This document shows positions 54,299 through 63,596 of a stretch of 64,000 bases of DNA, piece after piece. The stretch comes from Andreesenia angusta (lineage in GTDB: Bacteria > Bacillota > Clostridia > Tissierellales > Gottschalkiaceae): NCBI RefSeq assembly GCF_001855385.1, contig NZ_MKIE01000003.1, positions 227,924 through 291,923 on the forward strand, given 5' to 3'. Every line of letters starts with the position of its first letter. The first letter of the stretch is position 1. Both the position numbers and the translations under genes were made by a program. The notes below the pieces were generated by a model. It did not search any database and was not told where the DNA came from. It was given only the letters and a program-made list of their open reading frames with translations.

Positions 54299-56164
54299 AT
54301 GATAGGTAAGATACTAGGTGAGAGATACGAGATAATGGAGAAAATAGGCGGAGGCGGAATGGCCGAAGTCTACAAGGCCAAGTGCAAGCTTTTGAACCGA
54401 TTTGTAGCTGTAAAGGTGCTTAGGGACCAGTTTATAAACGACGATGAAGTCATGTCCAAGTTCAAGCGCGAAGCTCAGTCGGCAGCGAGCCTCTCGCATC
54501 CCAATATAGTAAACGTATACGATGTAGGAGTGCAGGGAAATATAAACTACATCGTGATGGAGTATATAGACGGAAAGACACTAAAAGACGTCATAAAGGA
54601 AAAAGGACGACTTGAAACGGAAGAAGTGGTCAGGATAAGTACCGACATAGCTGAGGCGCTCAAGGCCGCGCATCTCAACGGCATAGTCCACAGGGATATA
54701 AAACCCCACAACATAATGATAACAAAAGACAACAGGGTCAAGGTCACGGACTTCGGAATAGCCAGAGCGGCCACAAGTTCGACTATAACAAATACGGGTA
54801 GCATACTGGGGTCTGCGCACTATATCTCCCCGGAACAGGCTAGAGGCGGATTTGTAGATATGAAGTCGGATATCTACTCGCTGGGAGTTGTAATGTACGA
54901 AATGACCACAGGGCAGCTGCCGTACAATGGAGACAGTCCTATAACTGTGGCGATAAAGCACATACAGGAAGAGCCGAAAGATCCGTCGGAAGTAGAGCCT
55001 TCTGTATCTAAAGAGCTTGAAGCCATAATAAAGAAAGCCATGACCAAGGATCAGAGTATGAGATACGCCAATACTACAGAGCTGCTTATGGACCTAAAGA
55101 AAGTCGGTGGAGCGGGTGTTTCTGGGGGAGCATCATCAGAGACGATGAATTCTGACATTATGGACTCCAGAACGCAGATACTGCCTGTGATAGATGAAGA
55201 AAAGCTTGAGCAGAGCAAAGCTGGAAAAGAAGTGAAAAAGAAAGCGGCGGTGCCTAAAAAGCCAAAAGAAAAGCCTAAGTACAGCAAAAAAGTCACGGCG
55301 CTTGCTGTGATACTTTCGCTTCTTCTGGTTTCGACTGTGGCCATGGGATACCTCTACAGCAAGGGTATGTTTGGTGGCGGAGAAGTCGCAGTGCCTAGCG
55401 TTGTGGGAATGACCGAGTCTGAAGCGACTAGAGAGCTGGAGAACGCGGGGCTTGTGATTAAAGTCAAAGGAGCTGAGTTCAGCGATGAATACGAGGAAGG
55501 CCAGGTGACAAGGCAGAGCCCGGAAGAGGGACTTAACCTGAAAGAAGGGGCTACTGTAGATGTATACCTGAGCAAAGGACCGGAAGTCGAAGAGATACTC
55601 GTGCCAAGCCTTCTGGGGGAGTCGCTTGAAAGGGCCAAAAGCATAATAGAGGAAAATGAGCTGGAGCTTGGGGACGTGCTGTACGAGTATAGCCCTGAAT
55701 CAGAGGGCACAGTCATATCACAGACGCCTAGAGCGAACAAAAATGTAGAGAAAGGCGCAACAGTGGACCTGATAGTCAGCAAGGGCGAGGAGCTTTCAGA
55801 GGTTTCAGTTCCGAATCTTGCAGGGCTTAGTCTGGAAAACGCGAAAAACAGGCTTTCGGCCAGCGGGCTTTCAGTGGGATCTGTAAGTGAGGAGTTCAGC
55901 AACAGGTCCGCAGGCACAGTTCTCTTCCAGGGGATTGAGTCTGGCGCAAAAGTGGAAGAGGGAACTTCCGTAAACCTTGTTGTAAGCAAAGGGCCGGAGC
56001 CGAAGCCGGAGGAGCCGGAAGAAGATCCGGGCGAAAGCGGAGCAGGTGAAGGCACAGGAGGCGAAAGCGGAGCAGGTGAAGGCACAGGTAGCGAGGAAAC
56101 CGATCCTGGAACTGGGACGGAAAACCCAACAAGCCCAAACAGTGAAGGCGCTTCAGGGAACTAA
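54299..56164 (+). CDS. prkC: PASTA-domain Ser/Thr protein kinase PrkC/Stk
   Basis: This 621-residue membrane kinase senses the cell wall. The N-terminal Hanks-type kinase has GGGGMAEVYKA, the catalytic HRDIKPHN at residues 131-138, DFG and SPEQARGG. One membrane helix (about 331-353) leads to three extracellular PASTA domains starting VPSVVGM, VPSLLGE and VPNLAGL, which bind muropeptides. The last ~55 residues are a low-complexity Gly/Glu/Ser/Pro tail, partly an exact 30-base tandem repeat. I chose ATG 54299 behind AGGTAGG over a GTG nine bases earlier. Confidence 0.95.
   Translation: MIGKILGERYEIMEKIGGGGMAEVYKAKCKLLNRFVAVKVLRDQFINDDEVMSKFKREAQSAASLSHPNIVNVYDVGVQGNINYIVMEYIDGKTLKDVIKEKGRLETEEVVRISTDIAEALKAAHLNGIVHRDIKPHNIMITKDNRVKVTDFGIARAATSSTITNTGSILGSAHYISPEQARGGFVDMKSDIYSLGVVMYEMTTGQLPYNGDSPITVAIKHIQEEPKDPSEVEPSVSKELEAIIKKAMTKDQSMRYANTTELLMDLKKVGGAGVSGGASSETMNSDIMDSRTQILPVIDEEKLEQSKAGKEVKKKAAVPKKPKEKPKYSKKVTALAVILSLLLVSTVAMGYLYSKGMFGGGEVAVPSVVGMTESEATRELENAGLVIKVKGAEFSDEYEEGQVTRQSPEEGLNLKEGATVDVYLSKGPEVEEILVPSLLGESLERAKSIIEENELELGDVLYEYSPESEGTVISQTPRANKNVEKGATVDLIVSKGEELSEVSVPNLAGLSLENAKNRLSASGLSVGSVSEEFSNRSAGTVLFQGIESGAKVEEGTSVNLVVSKGPEPKPEEPEEDPGESGAGEGTGGESGAGEGTGSEETDPGTGTENPTSPNSEGASGN
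56030..56090 (+). repeat. 30-base tandem duplication in the prkC tail
   Basis: Two copies of a 30-base unit (56031-56060 and 56061-56090), each starting GCGAAAGCGGAGCAGGTGAA, encode GESGAGEGTG twice in the extracellular low-complexity tail. The copies differ only in their last two or three bases. Confidence 0.9.
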
Positions 56165-56185
56165 ACTAAATCAAGGGGGGAACTT

Positions 56186-57064
56186 ATGCTAGAGGGAAAA
56201 ATAGTAAAGGGAATAGGAGGCTTCTACTACGTAAAGTCGGATGGCGAAATTTACGAATGTAGGGCTAGAGGCATATTTAGAAAGCAAGATATCGTGCCTA
56301 TGGTTGGAGACGATGTAAAGATAAGGCTAAATAAAGAAGACGAGACGACGGGCTATGTAGAGGAGATACTGGAGAGGAGAAACGAGCTTTTCAGGCCTCC
56401 TGTGTCGAATGTAGACCAGGCTGTAATAGTCTTCGCGCTCAGGAGTCCGGACCCGAATCTATGGCTACTAGACAAGTTTCTGATACTGGCGGAAGAGCAG
56501 GAGATAGATATAGCAATCTGCTTCAACAAGATAGACCTTGTGTCTGATGAAGAGAAGCTGGAGTACAACAGGATATACGAAAATGCCGGATACAGAGTGC
56601 TGAACACCAGTACAGAGACAGGAGAAGGCATAGAGTGTTTGCGAGAAGTGCTCTCTGGAAAGACGACCGTATTCGCAGGACCTTCGGGTGTAGGGAAGTC
56701 CACACTTCTAAACACAGTGCAGCCCGACTTGAAGCTTCAGACTGGCTCGGTGAGCGAAAAGACCTCTAGGGGAAAGCACACCACTCGCCATGTGGAGCTT
56801 ATGAGCTTAGAACTGGGCGGATATGTGCTGGACACTCCGGGCTTCAGCTCCCTTGAGCTGGACTTTCTGACAGAGGAAAATCTGGAGGTGTACTTCCCGG
56901 AGATATACAGCAAAAGCGAGGACTGCAGGTTCAGAGGCTGTAGGCACAACAAGGAGCCTGGCTGTGCCGTGAAGAGCGCAGTGGAGCAAGGCGAAATAAG
57001 CGAGAAGAGGTATGAAAACTACCTGCTCTTCTTGAAAGATGCAATGGAAAGGAGAAAATACTAG
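56186..57064 (+). CDS. rsgA: Ribosome small-subunit-dependent GTPase RsgA
   Basis: RsgA is a late 30S assembly factor whose GTPase domain is circularly permuted. The 292 residues have an N-terminal OB domain, then NKID (G4), GPSGVGKST (G1) and DTPG (G3) in that order, and a C-terminal zinc site [14 protein letters not shown] with one His between cysteines. AGGGGGG precedes the ATG. It follows prkC and precedes rpe, the usual gene order. Confidence 0.95.
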   Translation: MLEGKIVKGIGGFYYVKSDGEIYECRARGIFRKQDIVPMVGDDVKIRLNKEDETTGYVEEILERRNELFRPPVSNVDQAVIVFALRSPDPNLWLLDKFLILAEEQEIDIAICFNKIDLVSDEEKLEYNRIYENAGYRVLNTSTETGEGIECLREVLSGKTTVFAGPSGVGKSTLLNTVQPDLKLQTGSVSEKTSRGKHTTRHVELMSLELGGYVLDTPGFSSLELDFLTEENLEVYFPEIYSKSEDCRFRGCRHNKEPGCAVKSAVEQGEISEKRYENYLLFLKDAMERRKY

Positions 57065-57065
57065 T

Positions 57066-57713
57066 ATGGTGAAAATAGCCCCATCGATACTCTCGGCTGA
57101 CTTTAGCAAGCTGGGGAGTGAAGTAGAAGCGATAGATAGAGGAGGAGCGGACTATATACACATAGACGTTATGGACGGCCATTTTGTTCCGAATATAACT
57201 TTCGGGCCTCCTGTCATAAAGTGCATAAGAAAGTCTACAGACAAGGTGTTTGACGTGCACCTCATGATAGAGAACCCAGACCTATATATAGAGGATTTTG
57301 TAAAGGCGGGGGCGGATATAATAACTGTTCACCAGGAGTCTTCAAACCACCTGCACAGAACTATACAGCTTATAAAGAGCTACGGCGTAAAGGCAGGAGT
57401 TTCTTTAAATCCGGCGACGCCTCTAGAGACTATAGAGTATGTGCTAGACGAACTGGACATGGTGCTTGTGATGTCTGTAAACCCTGGGTTTGGAGGACAG
57501 TCTTTCATACCTCAGATGAAGGACAAGATAAGGAAGCTTTCCGTCATTATAGCGGAGAGGGGACTCGAAGTGGAGATAGAAGTGGACGGCGGGATAAAGC
57601 TGGACAACGCCAGAGAGATTGCAGACTGCGGAGCAGATGTGCTTGTAGCAGGTTCAGCCATATTCGGAGCTGAAGACGTGGTGGAAGAGACAAGAAAGTT
57701 CAAAAACATATAG
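57066..57713 (+). CDS. rpe: Ribulose-phosphate 3-epimerase
   Basis: Rpe interconverts ribulose-5-phosphate and xylulose-5-phosphate in the pentose phosphate pathway. This 215-residue TIM-barrel has [10 protein letters not shown], the metal/His-containing [29 protein letters not shown] and the catalytic VDGGI. I chose ATG 57066 behind AAAGGAG. An upstream in-frame ATG at 57039 lies inside rsgA. The TPP riboswitch begins about 12 bases after it. Confidence 0.95.
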   Translation: MVKIAPSILSADFSKLGSEVEAIDRGGADYIHIDVMDGHFVPNITFGPPVIKCIRKSTDKVFDVHLMIENPDLYIEDFVKAGADIITVHQESSNHLHRTIQLIKSYGVKAGVSLNPATPLETIEYVLDELDMVLVMSVNPGFGGQSFIPQMKDKIRKLSVIIAERGLEVEIEVDGGIKLDNAREIADCGADVLVAGSAIFGAEDVVEETRKFKNI

Positions 57714-57724
57714 TAAAAACTTGA

Positions 57725-57850
57725 ATTACTAGGGGAGCTAATGCTGAGAGGAAGTTCTGACTTCGACCCTTAACCTGAACTAGGTAATGCTAGCGTAGGG
57801 AAGTGAGGCAAAGTACTAGCCCTCCCTATTAATATAAAATAATAAGGAGG
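57725..57850 (+). promoter_or_regulatory. TPP riboswitch with ribosome-site-sequestering platform
   Basis: This is a thiamine pyrophosphate riboswitch. The conserved blocks AGGGGAGC, TGCTGAGA, GACCCTTAACCTGA and TGCTAGCGTAGGGAAG run from about 57730 to 57804. No intrinsic terminator follows. Instead CCTCCCTATT (57821-57830) can pair with AATAAGGAGG (57841-57850), nine of ten positions, around a 10-base loop, covering the thiT ribosome site. So control is probably at translation. I see no clear promoter just before it, so it may also be read from rpe transcripts. Confidence 0.92.
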
Positions 57851-57858
57851 ATTTTTTT

Positions 57859-58428
57859 ATGGTTGAAAAGAGAAGTAGAGGCATGAGTGTTAAATTTATA
57901 GTTGAGGCTGGAATAATGGTGGCGTTGGCCACTATACTGAGCTATGTAAAGCTCTACCATATGCCGCAGGGAGGCTCGGTTACAGCTGGAAGCATGGTGC
58001 CTATAGTGCTTGTGGGGCTTAGGTACGGCGTCAAGAAAGGGGTTCTAGTGGGAATGCTCTACGGAGTGCTTCAGTCTATACTGGAGCCATATGTAGTGCA
58101 CCCTGTGCAGTATATACTGGACTATCCACTGGCTTTCGGACTGCTTGGGCTCTCGGGAGTCGGATACAAATCTTACTCTAAAGTTTCTGAAAAGGGGCTG
58201 GCTCAGTACGGTGCAATAGTAGCCGGAGTGGCGCTAGGCATACTTGGAAGGTTTGCAAGCCATGTGACTGCTGGGGCTATTTTCTTCAAGGAATACGCTG
58301 GAGACCGGAATGCCTGGATATATTCAAGTATATACAACGGGACTTTTTTAAGTTTAGAGCTTGTCATAACTGTAGTTGCGATACTGCTTCTGTGGAAGCC
58401 TCTAGAGAGGATTGGAGCTGAAAAATAG
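57859..58428 (+). CDS. thiT: ECF-type thiamine transporter substrate-binding protein ThiT
   Basis: ThiT is the membrane S component that binds thiamine for the shared energy-coupling-factor transporter; the ATPase subunits are not in this window. The 189 residues form about six helices with the family segments LATILSYVKLYHMPQGGSVTAGSMVPI and WAYSSIYNGTFLSLE-like (NAWIYSSIYNGTFL), which line the thiamine pocket. GGAGG is the ribosome site, under TPP-riboswitch control. The next gene turns imported thiamine into TPP. Confidence 0.94.
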   Translation: MVEKRSRGMSVKFIVEAGIMVALATILSYVKLYHMPQGGSVTAGSMVPIVLVGLRYGVKKGVLVGMLYGVLQSILEPYVVHPVQYILDYPLAFGLLGLSGVGYKSYSKVSEKGLAQYGAIVAGVALGILGRFASHVTAGAIFFKEYAGDRNAWIYSSIYNGTFLSLELVITVVAILLLWKPLERIGAEK

Positions 58429-58431
58429 GAT

Positions 58432-59064
58432 ATGAGATATATACTGATTTCTAACGGGGACTTTGCGGCTGAGACTGCCGGGAAAATAGATTGGAACGAG
58501 TCTGTAAAGATCTGTGTAGATGGAGGAGCGAGACATTTCAAAGAGCTCGGGATAGATCCTGATATGATAATAGGGGATCTTGACTCGGCAGATAGAGATA
58601 CTGTCGATTACTTCAGAGATAGAGGGGTGGAGGTTTTGAGACATCCCTCTAAAAAAGACAAGACCGACACAGAAATAGCTGTGGAATACGCCCTTGAAAA
58701 CGGAGCCAGCGAAATTCTGCTTCTAGGCTCTACAGGATCTAGAGTGGACCATATGATGGGAAATATAAATCTGCTGCATAGGTTGAAGGCCCAGAACATA
58801 TCGGCCAAGATGGTGGATGCAGAAAATGAGATAAGCATAATCTCCGGGGAGTACGAGCTGGAGATGGATGAAAACTACAAGTACATCTCTCTGATTCCAT
58901 ACGGAGGCGAAGTGAAAGCCGTGACGCTTAGAGGCTTTGAATACGAGCTCACAGAGCGGGACTTCACGGTTTCGGACACGCTGGGCATAAGCAATGAAAT
59001 AGCAAGTGGTAGAGCCCATATAAGCATAGGCTCTGGAGAGATGATGCTCATAAAGTCCAGATAA
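58432..59064 (+). CDS. thiN: Thiamine pyrophosphokinase
   Basis: ThiN/TPK transfers pyrophosphate from ATP to thiamine, producing TPP. The 210 residues have ICVDGGARHFKELGIDPDMIIGDLDS near residue 25-55 with the metal-binding aspartates, the KKDKTDTEIAVEYAL segment, and LLGSTGSRVDHMMGN. Its start is three bases after thiT. With thiT it forms a uptake-and-activation pair under one riboswitch. In many Firmicutes this gene precedes spoVM and rpmB; there is no spoVM here. Confidence 0.95.
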   Translation: MRYILISNGDFAAETAGKIDWNESVKICVDGGARHFKELGIDPDMIIGDLDSADRDTVDYFRDRGVEVLRHPSKKDKTDTEIAVEYALENGASEILLLGSTGSRVDHMMGNINLLHRLKAQNISAKMVDAENEISIISGEYELEMDENYKYISLIPYGGEVKAVTLRGFEYELTERDFTVSDTLGISNEIASGRAHISIGSGEMMLIKSR

Positions 59065-59084
59065 TGTAAAATAAAAAAGGGCAG

Positions 59085-59110
59085 AAAAAAGGCTTCCTAT
59101 TTAGGAAGCC
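59085..59110. terminator. Terminator for rpmB (minus strand), possibly two-way
   Basis: GGCTTCCTA (59091-59099) pairs with TAGGAAGCC (59102-59110), with A6 on its left (59085-59090), read as T6 on the minus strand. On the plus strand it is followed by TATTATATT, a weaker tail for thiN. Confidence 0.8.
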
Positions 59111-59112
59111 TA

Positions 59113-59304
59113 TTATATTGCTCTTTCTACATTACCAGATCTTAAGCATCTTGTACATACGTTGACTCTCTTTGGAGATCCATCAACTATAGCTTTAACT
59201 TTACGCACGTTTGGCGACCAAGTTCTATTGCTTTTACGGTTAGAGAAAGTAACTAGATGTCCCGATATTTTACCTTTTCCACAAACTTCACAGAATTTTG
59301 CCAC
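59113..59304 (-). CDS. rpmB: 50S ribosomal protein L28
   Basis: L28 is a 63-residue protein of the large ribosomal subunit. The sequence has CEVCGKGK near the N-terminus and CTRC near the C-terminus, two cysteine pairs that make a zinc ribbon (the C+ form), and the NRTWSPNVRKVKA core. It is transcribed alone on the minus strand, opposite to its neighbours. Its ribosome site AGGAGGTG is 8-9 bases before the ATG. Confidence 0.97.
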   Translation of the reverse strand: MAKFCEVCGKGKISGHLVTFSNRKSNRTWSPNVRKVKAIVDGSPKRVNVCTRCLRSGNVERAI

Positions 59305-59352
59305 GATTAAACACCTCCTACTACTTACGTATGAAAAATTACATTACATCTC

Positions 59353-59381
59353 ATTGTAGCATAGGAGGACTGTATTTTCAA
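59353..59381 (-). promoter_or_regulatory. Promoter of rpmB
   Basis: On the minus strand TTGAAA (59381-59376), 17 bases, TACAAT (59358-59353) with TGC before it. It lies about 49 bases before the rpmB start. Confidence 0.75.
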
Positions 59382-59417
59382 GAAAAATTAAGAATATATC
59401 ATCTCTGAATCTAAAAG

Positions 59418-59446
59418 TTGAACAAGACGAGACGATAGGGTAAAAT
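59418..59446 (+). promoter_or_regulatory. Promoter of the asp23-like gene/fakA/recG unit
   Basis: TTGAAC (59418-59423), 17 bases, TAAAAT (59441-59446), 45 bases before the start. Confidence 0.7.
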
Positions 59447-59490
59447 AATATTACAGGAAAATTTTATAAAAAACAAGAGGAGGTATTCAA

Positions 59491-59847
59491 ATGCCAGCTA
59501 AGTTGACTAATGAATACGGAGATATAAATATAGAGGACGGAGTGATTTCTTCCATAGCTGGAATAGCTGCTATGGAGTGCTACGGACTTGTTGGGATGGC
59601 CAGCAAAGGCGGCACAGACGGTCTGGTGGAGCTGCTTAGAAGAGAGAATCTCTCTAAAGGCGTAAAAGTTCAGACTGAGGGAGAGAGGATAGTCATAGAT
59701 CTATACGTCATAATACAGTTTGGAATAAGTATATCTACAGTTGCAACTAATATAATTGAAAAAGTGAAGTACGCTGTAGAGAAGGCTACAGGGCTTAGCG
59801 TTGAAAAAGTTAATGTAAACGTGCAAGGCGTACGGGTTCAAAAGTAG
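59491..59847 (+). CDS. Asp23/Gls24 family protein (YloU-like)
   Basis: This 118-residue protein is in the Asp23/Gls24 (DUF322) family. It includes INIEDGVISSIAGIAAMECYGLVGMASKG at the N-terminus and VNVNVQGVRVQK at the end. Family members are linked to alkaline or envelope stress, often held at the membrane by partners. In Firmicutes this YloU-type gene precedes fakA (yloV) and recG, as here, suggesting a shared unit. GAGGAGG precedes the ATG. Confidence 0.92.
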   Translation: MPAKLTNEYGDINIEDGVISSIAGIAAMECYGLVGMASKGGTDGLVELLRRENLSKGVKVQTEGERIVIDLYVIIQFGISISTVATNIIEKVKYAVEKATGLSVEKVNVNVQGVRVQK

Positions 59848-59868
59848 AAAGTGATTGGAGGAAAGACC

Positions 59869-61461
59869 TTGAAGATAGAGCATTTAGATGCGGTCATGCT
59901 GAAGAGAGGATTCATAGGGGCATATAGTTCGCTTGAAAAGAATAAAGAAGAGGTAAATGCGCTGAATGTGTTTCCAGTTCCGGACGGAGACACGGGCACT
60001 AATATGGCGCTCACGATGAATTCAGCCGTAAAAGAGATAAGGAACGGAGAAGAGCTCAGCATAGACGAGATACTGAGCAGAGTGGCCAAAGGGTCTCTTA
60101 TGGGAGCTAGGGGAAACTCCGGGGTGATACTGTCCCAGCTTCTGAGGGGTTTCACCAAGAAGCTGACAGGGATAAACAGAATAAACGTCAAAGAGCTTGC
60201 GCACGCCTTTAAAGAGGGCTCAGACATGGCCTACAAGGCGGTTATGAAACCAACTGAGGGAACTATACTTACAGTGGGAAGAGGCTGTGCAGAAAAGGCC
60301 ATGGAGCTTTCCAGGAAGGAGACAGACGTAGTGGAGTTCTTTAGAGCTGTCATAGAGCATGGAAACCATGTGCTCGACAAGACCCCGGATATGCTTCCAG
60401 TGCTCAAGGACGCCGGGGTTGTAGATGCCGGAGGGAAAGGTCTCATAGTCATACTTGAAGGCGCGCTAAAGGCTGTGCTAGGAGAAGAAGAGGTAGAGCT
60501 TGAGGTGATTACCCAGACAGCAGGCAAGGAGCTCCATCAGCTAGACCATGATATAGAATTTGGATACTGTACAGAGTTCATAGTCAACAACGCCGAGGGA
60601 GATCCAGAAGCTTTAAAAGCCGAGATAGAGAGCTTTGGAGATTCAATGCTTGTGGTGGACGGAGATGGAATTATAAAAGTCCATATCCACACAAACCATC
60701 CGGGAGAAGTGCTGGAGAAAGCCTTGAAGCTTGGAGAGCTTGTGGACATAAAGATAGACAATATGAGGTATCAGCACCATGAAAACTACAGTTCAAAAGA
60801 GCTTCAGAAATACGGCATAGTGGCTATTTCAGTGGGAGACGGTATAGCTAAGATATTTGAGGACTTCAGAGTGGACAGGATTATCTCAGGCGGGCAGACC
60901 ATGAATCCAAGCACGGAAGATATACTGAAGGCAGTGGACAGTATAGACGCCGAGAACATAATAATACTTCCAAACAACAAGAACATAATACTCGCGGCCA
61001 CACAGGCAAAGGAGCTGAGCGAGAAAAATATAGAAGTGCTCATGACCAAGTCGATACAGCAGGGGATATCTGCTATGGTTGCATTCGACGAATCCCAGGA
61101 GCTTCAGGAGAATATAGAATGCATGACAGAGGCATTTGAATCCATAAAGGTAGGCGAGGTCACTTTCTCTGTAAAGGATACTGTGATAGATGGAAGAGTG
61201 ATAGCTAAAGACGACATAATGGGGATAGCTTCCAAGAAGATAGAGTGCGTCGGGCAGGGCGTGCCTGAGGTCACTGAAGAACTCTTAGAGTCTCTTGTAG
61301 ACGAGGACTCGGAGATAGTGACCCTATTCTACGGAGAAGACGTAGGCGAGGACGAAGCCGAGAGCCTTAGACAGCTACTAGAAAAGAAGTACCCTGAAAT
61401 AGATATAGAGATGATTCCAGGAGGCCAGCCGCTTTACTACTACCTTATATCCGTAGAGTAG
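59869..61461 (+). CDS. fakA: Fatty acid kinase FakA-type protein (DhaL domain, YloV)
   Basis: FakA with a FakB protein phosphorylates fatty acids, letting the cell use exogenous fatty acids for phospholipid synthesis. The 530 residues have an N-terminal DhaL ATP-binding domain with PDGDTGTNMALTM, a middle domain (GYCTEFIV, HIHTNHPGEVLEKAL) and a C-terminal EDD-like domain (ISGGQTMNPST, NNKNIILAA). I chose TTG 59869 behind GGAGG over an upstream in-frame GTG. The acyl-phosphate made here is PlsY's substrate. No fakB is in view. Confidence 0.9.
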   Translation: MKIEHLDAVMLKRGFIGAYSSLEKNKEEVNALNVFPVPDGDTGTNMALTMNSAVKEIRNGEELSIDEILSRVAKGSLMGARGNSGVILSQLLRGFTKKLTGINRINVKELAHAFKEGSDMAYKAVMKPTEGTILTVGRGCAEKAMELSRKETDVVEFFRAVIEHGNHVLDKTPDMLPVLKDAGVVDAGGKGLIVILEGALKAVLGEEEVELEVITQTAGKELHQLDHDIEFGYCTEFIVNNAEGDPEALKAEIESFGDSMLVVDGDGIIKVHIHTNHPGEVLEKALKLGELVDIKIDNMRYQHHENYSSKELQKYGIVAISVGDGIAKIFEDFRVDRIISGGQTMNPSTEDILKAVDSIDAENIIILPNNKNIILAATQAKELSEKNIEVLMTKSIQQGISAMVAFDESQELQENIECMTEAFESIKVGEVTFSVKDTVIDGRVIAKDDIMGIASKKIECVGQGVPEVTEELLESLVDEDSEIVTLFYGEDVGEDEAESLRQLLEKKYPEIDIEMIPGGQPLYYYLISVE

Positions 61462-61480
61462 CGGGCGGAGGTGAAGAGAT

Positions 61481-63532
61481 ATGTACAGCCTAGAAGACGA
61501 TATACTAGCGGTAAAGGGGATAGGCGAAAAAAAAGCTGAAAAATTAAAAAAACTCGGGATATCATCTGTAGAGGACTTGATAAACTACCTGCCCAGGAGC
61601 TACGAAGACAGAAGCGCCATTTCGGAGCTAAAGAGCTCTAAGGAGGGCGAGAAGATAAACGCCGTAGTGGAATTGCTTGAAAACCCCAGGGCCCAAAGGC
61701 TGAGAGGTGGAAAGGCCATAGTCAAAGTGCTTGCGACAGATGGGACCGAGAAAGTGTACCTGAGCTGGTTTAACCAGCCTTATATAGCAAGAGAGATCTC
61801 GCAAGGCGAAAAACTCAAGATAAGCGGAGCTGTAAAGAGACGTGGAGCCATGAAGGAGATATCCAATCCCATATACACCAAGAACCTGGAGTCGTGCGAC
61901 AAGGTGGGGTCTATAGTTCCTGTATACCCCCTGACTCAAGGCGTCGGCAATCAGGAGCTTGCAAAGCACACTAAATCTGTGCTAGAAGAGCTACAGCTAG
62001 AGGAGACTATTCCCGAGTATATAAGGTCTAGCTGCAGTCTTATGGGGAGGCTGGAGTCTCTAAGAGAGATACATTTCCCGAAAGACAGGGAGAAATTCAA
62101 GAGAGCCAGAGTGTCGCTGGCCTTTGAAGAGCTTATTGGACTTCAGCTGAGCTTGCTACTGCTGAAGTCGAGAAGGGAATCGCTCAGCGGATGCATATCT
62201 TTTTCCAAGACCGGACTCGAAGAGAAGTTCCTAGGGGCGCTTCCCTTCGAGCTTACAGATGCTCAGAAGCGCGTATCAGACGAGATAGAGCGGGATATGA
62301 AGAGGCACAGGCAGATGAACAGGCTGGTGCAGGGTGATGTAGGTTCAGGGAAAACCGTGGTCGGAGCATTGGCGCTTCTAAGAGCCGTGGGAAACGGATA
62401 CCAGGGGGCTATGATGGCCCCGACCGAGATACTGGCAAAGCAGCATTTCAATAGTTTGAGCGCCATGACGGAAAAACTGGGAGTGAGGCTTGGACTGCTT
62501 GTCAGCAATATGAAAGCTTCAGAAAAGAGAGAGCTCTTAGAATCGGTCAGATCGGGAGAGATAGACATATTGGTGGGCACGCATGCGATAATAGAGGACT
62601 ATCTGGAGTTTAGGAAGCTAGGCATAGTCATAACAGACGAACAGCATAGATTCGGAGTCAGCCAGAGAGCCAAGCTCTCGGGAAAAGGCGAAAGTCCAGA
62701 CATACTAGTGATGACGGCAACTCCCATACCCAGGACGCTTGCCCTTATGCTCTACGGTGACCTGGAGATATCCATAATAGATGGACTTCCGCCCGGGCGA
62801 AAGGAGATAAAGACTTACGCCAGAGGAGAAGAAGCTAGAGACAAGGTATACGGCTTCGTAAGAGACCAGCTTTCGAGTGGGCGCCAGGCCTACGTCGTAT
62901 GCCCCCTTGTGGAGGACTCGGAGCTGATGGACCTTAAATCGGCCGAATCGGTCTACGAAGAACTCAGTATAAAGTTTGGAGAGTTCAGAGTCGGGCTTCT
63001 CCATGGAAAGCAGAAGGCTTTGGAGAAAGACGAGATAATGACCGCTTTTAAAGCGGGAGATATAGATGTACTGGTTTCAACCACAGTTATAGAGGTAGGT
63101 GTAGATGTTCCCAACTCCAACATAATGGTGGTGGAGAATTCTGAGCGCTTCGGGCTTTCCCAGCTTCACCAGCTGAGAGGCAGGGTTGGCAGAGGAAAGC
63201 ATCAGTCTTACTGCATACTTATAAACTGCGGAAAAGGCAAGACATCCAAGGAGAGAGCCAGCATAATGGAAGAAACCTCGGACGGCTTCGTAATCTCGGA
63301 GAAGGACTTGGAGCTGAGAGGTCCCGGAGAGTTTTTTGGAATAAAACAGCATGGGCTTCCGGAGCTCAGAATTGCCAAGCTTCCTAGAGACGTAGCCATA
63401 CTCAGCAAGGTGCAGGAAGTGGCTTTATCCATAGTGGAGGAGGACCAGGAGCTTGCGCTTGAAAAGAACGTATTGCTGAAAAGCCATATAGAAAAATCCT
63501 TTTTGAGAGATAAGGATATAGCATTCAACTAG
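61481..63532 (+). CDS. recG: ATP-dependent DNA helicase RecG
   Basis: RecG remodels stalled replication forks and processes Holliday junctions. The 683 residues show the N-terminal wedge domain with a helix-hairpin-helix start (VKGIGEKKAEKLKKLGI), an OB part, and the helicase core: QGDVGSGKTVVGALALL (Walker A), DEQHRFGV (DEAH-like), TATPIPRTLAL, STTVIEVGVDVPN and QLRGRVGRG. AGGTGAAG precedes the ATG. It is the last gene of the asp23-like gene/fakA/recG unit, followed by terminator hairpins. Confidence 0.96.
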   Translation: MYSLEDDILAVKGIGEKKAEKLKKLGISSVEDLINYLPRSYEDRSAISELKSSKEGEKINAVVELLENPRAQRLRGGKAIVKVLATDGTEKVYLSWFNQPYIAREISQGEKLKISGAVKRRGAMKEISNPIYTKNLESCDKVGSIVPVYPLTQGVGNQELAKHTKSVLEELQLEETIPEYIRSSCSLMGRLESLREIHFPKDREKFKRARVSLAFEELIGLQLSLLLLKSRRESLSGCISFSKTGLEEKFLGALPFELTDAQKRVSDEIERDMKRHRQMNRLVQGDVGSGKTVVGALALLRAVGNGYQGAMMAPTEILAKQHFNSLSAMTEKLGVRLGLLVSNMKASEKRELLESVRSGEIDILVGTHAIIEDYLEFRKLGIVITDEQHRFGVSQRAKLSGKGESPDILVMTATPIPRTLALMLYGDLEISIIDGLPPGRKEIKTYARGEEARDKVYGFVRDQLSSGRQAYVVCPLVEDSELMDLKSAESVYEELSIKFGEFRVGLLHGKQKALEKDEIMTAFKAGDIDVLVSTTVIEVGVDVPNSNIMVVENSERFGLSQLHQLRGRVGRGKHQSYCILINCGKGKTSKERASIMEETSDGFVISEKDLELRGPGEFFGIKQHGLPELRIAKLPRDVAILSKVQEVALSIVEEDQELALEKNVLLKSHIEKSFLRDKDIAFN

Positions 63533-63557
63533 ACAGTTTTGTTAATAAATTAATTAA

Positions 63558-63586
63558 TATACAAAGTCCTGTTCTTTTGATATAAT
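63558..63586 (+). promoter_or_regulatory. Promoter-like sequence just after recG
   Basis: Perfect TATAAT (63581-63586) with TGA before it (extended -10) and TATACA (63558-63563) at 17 bases. It is followed within about 11 bases by a terminator hairpin, so any transcript would be very short unless it reads through. Confidence 0.5.
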
Positions 63587-63596
63587 GACTTCGTTG

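Noticed and set aside
55354..56085. A 243-codon open frame on the minus strand opposite prkC, very rich in Ser and Pro
   Set aside because: It mirrors the PASTA coding region codon by codon, has no ribosome site or promoter, and its composition is what reverse-complemented Glu/Gly-rich codons give.
59065..59112. A spoVM-like tiny gene between thiN and rpmB
   Set aside because: The 48 bases hold only a terminator; no open frame of about 26 codons exists on either strand.
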